Positions 1 through 7,175 of a DNA stretch of 7,509 nt are shown in pieces. The DNA is from Faecalimonas sp. Lineage in GTDB: Bacteria > Bacillota > Clostridia > Lachnospirales > Lachnospiraceae. Where the stretch lies: contig JAHHTN010000086.1 of assembly GCA_020024645.1 (NCBI GenBank), positions 1-7,509 of the forward strand, written 5' to 3'. A model generated the notes under the pieces. The model was given only the letters and a program-made list of their open reading frames with translations. It had not been told where the DNA came from and ran no database searches. The position numbers and the translations under genes were made by a program. How positions within the stretch are numbered: the first letter of the stretch is position 1; every line of letters starts with the position of its first letter.

Positions 1-1224
1 GATTAATATAGGTAAAACTAATATATTTATCACAATCAAAATAAATGTTCGAACAAGAGAAATTAGTGCTGAAGTCTTTCCATCTGAAAATGCTGTGAAC
101 ATAGAAGAAGCAAAAATATTCATTCCCGCAAAGATAAAATTTAATGAAAACAGAAAAAATCCTGTCTTTGCAAGCTCATATGCCTTTGTCCCATCAGGTG
201 TAAAAATTTTCACGATTATCGGTGACATAATAAATGCAAACATTGTAACAATAATTGAGGAAACGATAATAAATGAAATACATATTTTAAAGATTTTCTT
301 CAACATTCGATTATTTTCACTTCCATAATTGTAGCTAATTACAGGTGCTACTCCCATTGAAAATCCAATATACAATGCATTAAACAAAAACTGTCCATAC
401 AATACAATAGTAATTGCCGCAACTCCTGCCTCTCCTGCCAACTTCAACATCACAATATTATACAAAAAAGTTACAATCGCACCTGAAAGATTCGTTACCA
501 TTTCTGATGCTCCATTAAAAGAACTTTCCACCAAAACAGACCATCTTACTTTAGGCTTCACAAGATACAACGAATGACGCACAAAAAAGAAATAGATTAA
601 TCCAACCAAAGCTGGTATCGATTGTCCTATTCCCGTGGCAAGTGCCGCACCTTCTACTCCCATATCCATTACTCCCATAAACAGATAATCCAAGACTATA
701 TTCGCAACACCACCGCTTATTGTCAGTACTAGTCCAAAAACAGGTTTTCCTGCTGTGACGAAAAAAGTCTGAAATAGTAATTGTAAAATACATGCTGGAG
801 CTAGTAAAAGTGAAACACCAAGATATCCAACACAATAATCCATAAGTGTATCTGTCGCCCCAAGTAATCTAGAAATCTGGTCAATAAAAACATTCCCAAC
901 TACCATAAAAATAATTCCTATAATAATTCCCGAAAGAATAATAAACGAAAAATCTTCTCTGGCTTCTTGTTCTTTCTTCTCTCCCATTTTTTTCGCAATA
1001 GTAGCACTTCCTCCTGTCCCCAACATAACTCCCACTGCAATCACTAAATTAATTGCCGGATATACTATATTTGTTGCCGAAAGCGCATCTGTTCCAACTA
1101 GTCTTGAAATAAAAATCCCATCTATAATTGTATACAATGACATAAACACCATCATTATCATCGTAGGAAACGCAAATTGTAACAATGAAAAAAATTTAAA
1201 TTCCTTCGCAATTGAATTTGACAT
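1..1224 (-). CDS. MATE family efflux transporter, MepA-like (3' end off window)
   Basis: This is an inner-membrane multidrug or toxic-compound extrusion protein, which by family knowledge exports cationic drugs or metabolites in exchange for Na+ or H+. The frame is open for 408 codons from ATG 1224 to the left edge, without a stop or frameshift; the family is about 450 residues, so roughly the last 40 are missing. The start has a good ribosome binding site (AGGGGG at 1231-1236, 6-base spacer). MATE features include the N-terminal FAFPTMIMMVFMSLYTIIDG (about 17-36), the GTGGSATIAKKMGE loop after the second helix (about 69-82), the mid-protein FNGASEMVTNLSGA motif that opens the second half (about 236-249), and FTAFSDGKTSALISLVRT (about 376-393). 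About 11 hydrophobic segments are visible. It begins 22 bases after the second ABC gene, so it is almost certainly co-transcribed with it. The substrate cannot be read from the sequence. The family call is firm; the MepA-like subgroup is likely. Confidence 0.9.
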   Translation of the reverse strand, partial: MSNSIAKEFKFFSLLQFAFPTMIMMVFMSLYTIIDGIFISRLVGTDALSATNIVYPAINLVIAVGVMLGTGGSATIAKKMGEKKEQEAREDFSFIILSGIIIGIIFMVVGNVFIDQISRLLGATDTLMDYCVGYLGVSLLLAPACILQLLFQTFFVTAGKPVFGLVLTISGGVANIVLDYLFMGVMDMGVEGAALATGIGQSIPALVGLIYFFFVRHSLYLVKPKVRWSVLVESSFNGASEMVTNLSGAIVTFLYNIVMLKLAGEAGVAAITIVLYGQFLFNALYIGFSMGVAPVISYNYGSENNRMLKKIFKICISFIIVSSIIVTMFAFIMSPIIVKIFTPDGTKAYELAKTGFFLFSLNFIFAGMNIFASSMFTAFSDGKTSALISLVRTFILIVINILVLPILI

Positions 1225-1230
1225 ACTTGT

Positions 1231-1236
1231 CCCCCT
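1231..1236 (-). promoter_or_regulatory. Ribosome binding site of the MATE gene
   Basis: On the minus strand AGGGGG lies 6 bases before ATG 1224, within the 22-base gap after the ABC gene's stop codon. No promoter or terminator fits in this gap, which supports read-through from the ABC genes and fixes the MATE start. Confidence 0.8.
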
Positions 1237-1246
1237 CTTCTTAAAT

Positions 1247-2983
1247 TTAACCAAACTGGCTATTATACAATTTTGTATAAAATCCATTTTGTTCTAATAA
1301 TTCTTCATGTTTTCCTCTCTCTATAATATTTCCATCTTTCATTACTAAAATGCAATCCGCCTCCTGTATTGTCGAAAGTCTGTGTGCTACAATAAAACTT
1401 GTCCTTCCTTTCATCATTTGTTGGAAAGCATCTTGTACTTTCACTTCCGTTCTTGTATCAATAGATGAAGTTGCTTCATCCAAAATAAGCATAGACGGAA
1501 GTCGAAGCATTACTCTTGCAATACAAATCAACTGTTTCTGCCCCTGAGAAAGCTTACCACCTTCCTCCTCAATAACAGTATCATATCCTTTTTCCATTCG
1601 TTCAATAAATTCATGCGCAAACGCTTTCTTTGCTGCTTGCTCAATTTCCTGTCTTGTTGCATTCGGCTTCCCGTATGCAATATTATCAGCAATACTACAT
1701 GATTTCAGCCACGTATCCTGCAAAACCATTCCATAATTTTCACGAAGACTATCTTTAGTTATATCCTGTACATTTCTTCCACTAACAATCAATTTTCCCT
1801 GTTCTATATCATAGAAACGCATAAGAAGATTAATCAATGTTGTCTTACCACACCCTGTAGGACCTACAATAGCAATTTTCTGTCCTGTCCGTACATTTAA
1901 ATTTAAATTTTTTAATAATTCTTTTCCTGATTCGTAAGAAAAAGTAACTTCTTTTAATTCCACATTACCATCTGCTTTGTTCAGAATTTCTTTTTCTTTT
2001 GCCTCCTCTTTTTCTTCCTGCTCTTCCATAAAATCAAATACACGATTCGCACACGCCAATGCATTTTGTAATTCTGTAATAACACCAGAAATCTCATTAA
2101 ATGGTTTTGTGTATTGGTTTGCATAACTTAAAAAACTAGCTAACTGCCCCACACTAATTCTTCCATGAATAGCAAAAATCGCCCCTGAAATTCCTACACC
2201 TGTATAAACAAGTCCATTAATAAATCGAGTGGTAGGATTCGTTATAGAAGAAAAGAAAATTGCCTTCACACTACAGTCCTTTAATTCTTCATTAATTTTT
2301 TGGAAACGTTTTATCGCCCTATCCTGATACCCAAATGCTTGCACAGTTTTTTGATTTCCCACAATTTCATCTGTAAGAGATGTCATTTCTGCCCTCACTT
2401 CTGATTGTTTTTGAAATAGTATATATGTTTTCTTTGCTACAAAACCAGCTACAAAAAAAGAAAGAGGTGTAATAAGAATAACAATCAATGAAATCTGAAA
2501 ATGAATGGATAGCATAAAAATAAGCGTTCCCAAAATAGTAATTATCCCAGTAAATAATTGTGAAAATCCCATTAGCAATCCATCAGAAAACTGTTCTACA
2601 TCGGTAATCACTCTACTCATCATTTCACCATACTGATGTGCATCGATATATTTTAAAGGTAATTTCTGTAAATGTGCAAAAGCCCCTGTACGAACATTGT
2701 TTATAATATGATATGTTATTCTATTATTACATAAATTCATCAGCCATTGCGTTAAACTAGTGATAACAGTTACCCCTACAAGTTTGATTAAAATATCCTC
2801 TATTCCATGAAAATTCACTTTTCCTTTTCCTAAAATTAAATCTACTCCCTGCCCGATTAGAATTGGCGTATAAAGTGTACCAATTACCATTAGTACCGCA
2901 AATCCTAATGACAAAATCAATATTGGCAAATATGGCTTCAATAAGCGAATTACCCGTTTAATTGTATCATATTGTTTATACAT
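1247..2983 (-). CDS. ABC exporter half-transporter, heterodimer subunit B (degenerate signature motif)
   Basis: This is a type IV (B-family) ABC exporter half-transporter: an N-terminal six-helix membrane domain (about 1-310) fused to an ATPase domain (about 340-578). ATPase motifs are Walker A GPTGCGKT (374-381), Q-loop Gln422, Walker B LILDE (Asp502, Glu503) and switch His534 in IVAHRLST, all canonical. The signature motif is LSQGQ (478-482) rather than LSGGQ. That change is known from TM288-type subunits of heterodimeric exporters, where it lies in the degenerate ATP site. ATG 2983 gives 578 residues, the usual length. The frame stays open upstream to an ATG at 3070, but that would add 29 residues lying inside the preceding ABC gene. 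AGGAGG at 2993-2998 sits 9 bases before ATG 2983, and only 3 before the other candidate, ATG 2989. The start overlaps the end of the preceding gene by 8 bases, suggesting translational coupling. The partner is surely the adjacent ABC protein. The substrate is unknown; multidrug export is the usual database label. Confidence 0.95.
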   Translation of the reverse strand: MYKQYDTIKRVIRLLKPYLPILILSLGFAVLMVIGTLYTPILIGQGVDLILGKGKVNFHGIEDILIKLVGVTVITSLTQWLMNLCNNRITYHIINNVRTGAFAHLQKLPLKYIDAHQYGEMMSRVITDVEQFSDGLLMGFSQLFTGIITILGTLIFMLSIHFQISLIVILITPLSFFVAGFVAKKTYILFQKQSEVRAEMTSLTDEIVGNQKTVQAFGYQDRAIKRFQKINEELKDCSVKAIFFSSITNPTTRFINGLVYTGVGISGAIFAIHGRISVGQLASFLSYANQYTKPFNEISGVITELQNALACANRVFDFMEEQEEKEEAKEKEILNKADGNVELKEVTFSYESGKELLKNLNLNVRTGQKIAIVGPTGCGKTTLINLLMRFYDIEQGKLIVSGRNVQDITKDSLRENYGMVLQDTWLKSCSIADNIAYGKPNATRQEIEQAAKKAFAHEFIERMEKGYDTVIEEEGGKLSQGQKQLICIARVMLRLPSMLILDEATSSIDTRTEVKVQDAFQQMMKGRTSFIVAHRLSTIQEADCILVMKDGNIIERGKHEELLEQNGFYTKLYNSQFG

Positions 2984-4709
2984 GACCATGTACCTCCTTG
3001 TTCGAAAGCTGTGAAGAACATATTTCTTTATACACCTCGCAAGTTTGCAATAATTCTTCGTGATTTCCACTTCCTACAAGTTTACCTTTATCTAAGACAA
3101 AAATTCTATCTGCTTTCAACATAGACATTACCCTTTGCGAAACAATACAAACCGTCATAGAATTTATATGTTTCTCTATAGCCTTTCTTAATTTTGCATC
3201 CATTGCAAAATCAAGTGCCGATGTACTATCATCCAAAATTAGTATTTCTGGATTTCGCACCAAAGCTCTAGCTATTGTTAAACGTTGCTTCTGTCCACCA
3301 GATAAATTTTTTCCACCTTCTTGAATAACCGCATCCAACTGTTTATCCTTTTCTTTTACAATCGTTTCTGCCTGAGCTATACGAAGAGCCTTCCAAATTT
3401 CTTCATCGGAAGCATTCTCATTTCCAACTAACATATTATCACGAATTGTCCCATGAAATAAAACTGCTTTCTGTGGTACAATACCAAACTTTTCACGCAA
3501 TTTTTTTAAATCATATTCTTTTACATCTTTTCCATCTATTCTTACACTTCCCGAAGTCACATCATAGAATCGGGGCATAAGATTAATTAATGTAGTTTTT
3601 CCTGAACCCGTTCCTCCAATAATACCAAATGTCTCTCCTTTTCTTACAGAAAAACTAATATCTTTCAACACTTCTTCCTTATCATTGTGATACATCATAC
3701 TAACGTTATCCAATTCAATTTGCAATTCACTATTTTTCATTCCTACTTCAGTTCCATTTTGAATAGAAGATTTCAATGCCAATACCTCATGAATTCGTTC
3801 TGCAGATGCCATCGCTTTCGTAAAAGTAATGATTAGGTTTGCCAAAGCAACAAGAGCAAGTAAAATCTGTGACATATAGTTTACAAGAGCTACTATTTCC
3901 CCCTGTGAAAGATTGCCATAGTATACTTCTTTACCCCCAAACCATACAATTAAAATTGTTGCTCCATTTACAATAAGATATGTCATTGGATTTAAAAGTG
4001 CTGATATTTTCCCAACAAAAATCTGCATATTCATCAAATTTTTTGTTTCTTGATCAAATTCTTCTTGTTCCTTTTTTTGCATACAAAATGCCCGAACAAC
4101 ACGAACGCCAGAGAGATTTTCTCGTGTCATCAACATAATCTTTTCTAATTTTTTCTGTACTTTTCTATATAATGGAATTGTCCATAGCATAATCCCATAA
4201 ATAACCACAGATAACAGTGGTATCGCCACAATAAAAATGAATGTCAATTCTATACTAATAGTAAATGCCATTACTACTGCACCCACTACAATAAACGGCG
4301 AGCGTAAAAATAATCTCAGTACAAGATTCACTCCCGCTTGCACTTGATTAATATCACTTGTCATTCTTGTTACAAGTGTTGCATTTCCAACCATATCTAA
4401 TTCCCGATAAGAAAATTTTCCGATATATCTAAAAAAATCTTCTCTCAATTCTGTTCCGAAACCTACAGATGCTTTTGCCGCAAAATATTGTGCAGTTAAA
4501 GAACATACAAGTCCAAGTACACCAAAAACAACTAAAATCACTCCCATTTCCCACACAAATGAAGTGTTTTGACTTTTTATCCCCACATCAATCATCTTTG
4601 CCATAATCATTGGAACAGTCAATTCAAAACAAGCTTCCAACAATTTAAACAAAGGACCTATAATACTTTCTTTTTTATAATATTTTAAATATTTTAATAG
4701 TTTTTTCAT
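2976..4709 (-). CDS. ABC exporter half-transporter, heterodimer subunit A (degenerate Walker B and switch residues)
   Basis: First gene of the efflux operon, 577 residues, with an N-terminal transmembrane domain (about 1-305, six hydrophobic segments near 15-40, 52-77, 132-155, 156-180, 240-258 and 275-297) and a C-terminal ATPase (about 330-565). Walker A is GGTGSGKT (365-372), the Q-loop Gln is 413 and the signature is a canonical LSGGQ (469-473). Walker B reads ILILDD, so the catalytic Glu position is Asp494, and the switch His is replaced by Gln525 (IVSQRVMS). The same pair of changes is known from TM287-type subunits of heterodimeric exporters. With the adjacent subunit it should form one non-hydrolytic ATP site (this Walker A/B plus the partner's LSQGQ) and one active site (partner's Glu503/His534 plus this LSGGQ). 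ATG 4709 follows AAGAGG (4715-4720) by 5 bases. A promoter lies just upstream. No regulator gene is seen beside the operon within the window. Confidence 0.95.
   Translation of the reverse strand: MKKLLKYLKYYKKESIIGPLFKLLEACFELTVPMIMAKMIDVGIKSQNTSFVWEMGVILVVFGVLGLVCSLTAQYFAAKASVGFGTELREDFFRYIGKFSYRELDMVGNATLVTRMTSDINQVQAGVNLVLRLFLRSPFIVVGAVVMAFTISIELTFIFIVAIPLLSVVIYGIMLWTIPLYRKVQKKLEKIMLMTRENLSGVRVVRAFCMQKKEQEEFDQETKNLMNMQIFVGKISALLNPMTYLIVNGATILIVWFGGKEVYYGNLSQGEIVALVNYMSQILLALVALANLIITFTKAMASAERIHEVLALKSSIQNGTEVGMKNSELQIELDNVSMMYHNDKEEVLKDISFSVRKGETFGIIGGTGSGKTTLINLMPRFYDVTSGSVRIDGKDVKEYDLKKLREKFGIVPQKAVLFHGTIRDNMLVGNENASDEEIWKALRIAQAETIVKEKDKQLDAVIQEGGKNLSGGQKQRLTIARALVRNPEILILDDSTSALDFAMDAKLRKAIEKHINSMTVCIVSQRVMSMLKADRIFVLDKGKLVGSGNHEELLQTCEVYKEICSSQLSNKEVHGHV
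2993..2998 (-). promoter_or_regulatory. Ribosome binding site that sets the subunit B start
   Basis: AGGAGG on the minus strand lies inside the last codons of ABC subunit A. Its 9-base spacing to ATG 2983, against 3 bases to ATG 2989, favours the 578-residue product over longer readings. Initiation before the upstream stop (2976-2978) fits coupled synthesis of the two subunits in similar amounts, as a heterodimer needs. Confidence 0.8.
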
Positions 4710-4742
4710 TTTTTCCTCTTTTTCTAGTTCTTCTGATTTGTT

Positions 4743-4771
4743 ATTATATCACGAACATTTTTCTTCTTCAA
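4743..4771 (-). promoter_or_regulatory. SigA-type promoter of the ABC-ABC-MATE operon
   Basis: On the minus strand a perfect -10 box TATAAT (4743-4748) lies 17 bases from TTGAAG (4766-4771), which matches four of six -35 consensus bases. Transcription would begin near 4737, giving a leader of about 28 bases before ATG 4709. That is too short for a riboswitch or attenuator, so any control probably acts at initiation. The boxes and spacing are seen directly; activity is inferred. Confidence 0.75.
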
Positions 4772-4772
4772 C

Positions 4773-4801
4773 TTGTCATTTTTTCTGAAATTGTCTATAC
4801 T
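4773..4801 (+). promoter_or_regulatory. SigA-type promoter of the prolyl-tRNA editing gene
   Basis: TTGTCA (4773-4778) and TATACT (4796-4801) are separated by the optimal 17 bases; each differs from consensus at one position. The start point would be near 4808, leaving a leader of about 26 bases before ATG 4834. Its -35 box is one base away from the -35 box of the opposing efflux promoter, so the two would compete for or share polymerase and regulators. Confidence 0.8.
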
Positions 4802-4817
4802 AACAACATATATATAT

Positions 4818-4824
4818 AAGGAGG
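4818..4824 (+). promoter_or_regulatory. Ribosome binding site of the prolyl-tRNA editing gene
   Basis: AAGGAGG, a near-perfect Shine-Dalgarno sequence, ends 9 bases before ATG 4834, following an alternating AT run. It supports that ATG as the start and implies efficient translation. Confidence 0.85.
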
Positions 4825-4833
4825 ATTCACACT

Positions 4834-5367
4834 ATGGACGAAATATTTACAACTTCCCCCACAGACAGCAATCGACTTCCAAAAGAAATGCGGGTATATG
4901 AGCTATTAGAAAAACTACAGATACCTTTTGAACGTATGGACCACGAAATTGCCGACACAATGGAGGCTTGTGAAAAAATAGATGAAAAACTGCAAGTAAC
5001 TATGTGTAAAAATCTTTTCCTCTGCAACCGGCAAAAAACAAATTTTTTTCTCCTTTTGATGCCTGGAAATAAAAAATTCCTCACAAAAGATTTATCAAAA
5101 CAACTTGGTATTTCCCGACTTTCCTTTGCCGAAGCAGAATTTATGGAAAAATTTTTAGACATTACCCCAGGCTCTGTCAGTGTCCTTGGTCTAATGAATG
5201 ATGTAGAAAAAAAAGTTAATTTAATTATTGATAAAGATTTATTAGAAGATGATTATATCGGTTGTCATCCTTGTGCAAATACTTCTAGTCTAAAAATAAA
5301 AACTTCTGATATTTTAGAAAAGTTTTTAATTTGTACTGGACATACACCAACTTTTGTGACTTTGTAA
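4834..5367 (+). CDS. Prolyl-tRNA editing protein, ProXp-ala/PrdX type (YbaK/aaRS-associated domain)
   Basis: This 177-residue cytoplasmic protein consists of one YbaK/ProRS-associated editing domain. Family members hydrolyse mischarged aminoacyl-tRNA in trans; the ProXp-ala/PrdX branch removes Ala from Ala-tRNA(Pro), a product of prolyl-tRNA synthetase error. Visible family features are the VYELLEKLQIPFERMDH opening (21-37), the CKNLFL segment with the conserved Lys59, the TPGSVSVLGLMND stretch (111-123), and the GCHPCANTSSL motif (143-153) with His145 and Asn149, which lines the substrate pocket in relatives. The length is normal and the frame intact. It has its own promoter and ribosome binding site and stands alone, not beside a prolyl-tRNA synthetase in this window; the gene after it is convergent. 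The family is clear. The exact substrate (Ala rather than Cys or another amino acid) is taken from the best-studied relatives and not proven here. Confidence 0.92.
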   Translation: MDEIFTTSPTDSNRLPKEMRVYELLEKLQIPFERMDHEIADTMEACEKIDEKLQVTMCKNLFLCNRQKTNFFLLLMPGNKKFLTKDLSKQLGISRLSFAEAEFMEKFLDITPGSVSVLGLMNDVEKKVNLIIDKDLLEDDYIGCHPCANTSSLKIKTSDILEKFLICTGHTPTFVTL

Positions 5368-5382
5368 ATTTTCTACATAGCA

Positions 5383-5412
5383 AAAAGGTGCCTGTAATGA
5401 CACCTTTTCTTT
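5383..5412. terminator. Bidirectional intrinsic terminator between convergent genes
   Basis: AAAAGGTG (5383-5390) and CACCTTTT (5401-5408) form a perfect 8-bp stem around a 10-base loop. On the plus strand it is followed by CTTTT, and on the minus strand the stem ends in a run of five T. It sits 15 bases after the editing gene's stop and 3 bases after the protease's stop, so it can serve both. The GC core is only 4 bp, so termination may be incomplete. Confidence 0.65.
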
Positions 5413-7115
5413 TAAAATGGAAAACTATCTCCTACACATAAAGAACCATATCCTAATTGTATATTTGGATATTCTTTAAACGCTGGCAAAGGCTTGGCAC
5501 CTCTTTGCAAATATGCTTTTACTTTTTCCCCATATAGATACAAATCATTCCCCTGTATAATCCCCCATTCCATCAATAATGCTGCTCCGCCTGTCACAAA
5601 TGGTGTTGCAAAAGACGTACCACTCACTTCTTCATATGTTCCCTCTCTTGTTGGTGCCAAAACATTTACACCTGGTGCAACCAAACTTGGACTTTTTTCT
5701 CCACCCCTCCCCGAAAAATCTGCATAAGTAAACGTTAACGCATCATACGCTCCAACAGATATCACTTGACTAGCCGTAGATGGAATTGTAATTGTATTTC
5801 TCTCTATTGGATATAAAAATGCTGTTCCTTTATTTAATACACTTTCACTTGGTAACCACATTTCAAATATTCCTGTAACTATTTTTTTCGGAGTCATGAC
5901 AATTTTCCATATTCCAGACATAATATATCTATTTTTCGGAAGAAAATCTATATAAATTTCTTGATTCGTACTATAGGGACTGGGTTCTCCATAGTAAATC
6001 AAAAGTTCTGTTTCTCCTATTCTAAATCTTTGCGAACCTAGAATTTCTTGAATCGGACCAACTTTAATTCCTGACGGGGAAATAATTGAAACATCCATAA
6101 CATCCGAATAAGATTTCCACAGCTGTAAATTCACTGTTTGTTCGTTTTCCTGAATAGCTAATTGTACAATTGTATCTTTTCCTTCTTCTACTTTTCCTGA
6201 AGTATGTCCTGCACTAACACCTTCATTTCCACTCCCAACACAAATAACACTTTTCCAATAATTCGAAATATCATCTATAAATCTCTCCAAAAGACTTGTT
6301 CCATCATGTGCCCCATACGTATTCCCAAAACTCATATTAATTGCAACAGGCATTTCAAATTCTTTTGCTTTTCTCACAACATAATCAAGCGCCTGCATTA
6401 ATTCTGTTGTTCTAGGAAATCCATCTTTTCTTGGACTTGCCAATTTTACGATAATCAAATCACTTTCGATAGCAACTCCTTTTTGTTTTCCATTTCCTGC
6501 CGCAATCCCAGTCACCGCTGTTCCATGTCCAGATACATCTATACTTGGAACAATCTGCAACTGTTCACTTCTATTCTTCTGTTGCAACGCCTCATTGATC
6601 TGTTCGGCTGTATATTCTGTCCCAATATTGTAATGTAACGGAGGATTTCCAGAAATACTCTGATCCCATAACGCTCTAATTCGTGTACTTCCATCCTCTT
6701 TTCTAAAATCTTTATTCGCATAAGATATTCCCGAATCGATAACAGCCACAAGAATCCCTTTTCCAAATAAAAACGGACGAGCATTCTGTACTGAAGTAAT
6801 ACAGGATGCCCGTCTTCCATTAACTACTTGAAAAAATAGTCTCTTCGGCTTCTCAATATATTCTATCTCTGGAAAAAGAGCCAATCTTTCAATCTTAGAT
6901 TCTTCTATCGTAATAATCGCAAACTCATTTTGTAATTCAACAACTTCTGCCCCTATTTCTCTAGCTTTATCCAAATTTCCTGAATATTTTACGATTAAAT
7001 CCCATATTCTTTCAATTGGATTATAACCCACATCTAACTCAAGTGATTTTGCTCTTTCTTCCTCCGTTGCATCTAATGCCAAATTTAGCATATTTTCCAA
7101 TTTTTGCCCATTCAT
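5412..7115 (-). CDS. S8 family subtilisin-like serine protease, CspA-like
   Basis: This is a subtilase with an intact triad, numbered from ATG 7115 (567 residues): Asp127 in AVIDSGI, His197 in SGHGTAVTGIAAG and Ser501 in SGTSFATP, with oxyanion Asn297 in GSGNEG. Residues 1 to about 95 look like a propeptide-like domain. The roughly 200 residues between Asn297 and Ser501 far exceed a classical subtilisin and include a beta-rich insert (about 305-435) placed as the jelly-roll domain of Clostridium Csp proteases. No signal peptide or membrane segment is seen, so it probably acts in the cytoplasm, mother cell or spore. Csp proteases of C. perfringens activate the cortex hydrolase SleC during germination; no SleC-like gene is in this window, and many Clostridia carry relatives of unknown role, so that function is not assigned. 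A TTG at 7127 could add 4 residues, but ATG 7115 has GGG 7 bases upstream and fits better. The ribosome binding site is weak. Confidence 0.9.
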   Translation of the reverse strand: MNGQKLENMLNLALDATEEERAKSLELDVGYNPIERIWDLIVKYSGNLDKAREIGAEVVELQNEFAIITIEESKIERLALFPEIEYIEKPKRLFFQVVNGRRASCITSVQNARPFLFGKGILVAVIDSGISYANKDFRKEDGSTRIRALWDQSISGNPPLHYNIGTEYTAEQINEALQQKNRSEQLQIVPSIDVSGHGTAVTGIAAGNGKQKGVAIESDLIIVKLASPRKDGFPRTTELMQALDYVVRKAKEFEMPVAINMSFGNTYGAHDGTSLLERFIDDISNYWKSVICVGSGNEGVSAGHTSGKVEEGKDTIVQLAIQENEQTVNLQLWKSYSDVMDVSIISPSGIKVGPIQEILGSQRFRIGETELLIYYGEPSPYSTNQEIYIDFLPKNRYIMSGIWKIVMTPKKIVTGIFEMWLPSESVLNKGTAFLYPIERNTITIPSTASQVISVGAYDALTFTYADFSGRGGEKSPSLVAPGVNVLAPTREGTYEEVSGTSFATPFVTGGAALLMEWGIIQGNDLYLYGEKVKAYLQRGAKPLPAFKEYPNIQLGYGSLCVGDSFPF

Positions 7116-7175
7116 ATATTTACCCAAACCTTTTCTTATGGCATATATATGACAAATTTAACTCTTTAATGCATA

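Noticed and set aside
551..835. 94-codon minus-strand open frame within the MATE gene
   Set aside because: It is out of frame with the clear MATE reading, is rich in Ser, Cys and Trp, and has no family resemblance; it is a shadow frame.
2984..3070. Upstream extension of ABC subunit B to an ATG at 3070 (607 residues)
   Set aside because: The extra 29 residues lie wholly inside the preceding ABC gene and do not resemble an exporter N-terminus; AGGAGG at 2993-2998 points to ATG 2983.
4827..5162. 111-codon minus-strand open frame opposite the prolyl-tRNA editing gene
   Set aside because: It is antisense to a well-recognised coding frame that has its own promoter and ribosome binding site, and its translation looks like noise.
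6539..6820. 93-codon minus-strand open frame inside the protease
   Set aside because: It lies in another frame across the catalytic Asp-His region of an intact subtilase; no ribosome binding site or family pattern was seen.
7116..7127. TTG start of the S8 protease four codons upstream
   Set aside because: The only purine-rich site (AAAAGG) is one base away from that TTG, too close; ATG 7115 has GGG at a usable distance.
7142..7151. Palindrome CATATATATG as a possible operator
   Set aside because: It is a simple alternating AT run, with no second copy or other sign of a regulator site.
7141..7169. Possible promoter for the protease (TTAAAG, 16 bases, TATATG on the minus strand)
   Set aside because: Both boxes match only four of six consensus bases in a very AT-rich gap where such matches arise by chance; read-through from the glycosyltransferase gene is equally possible.
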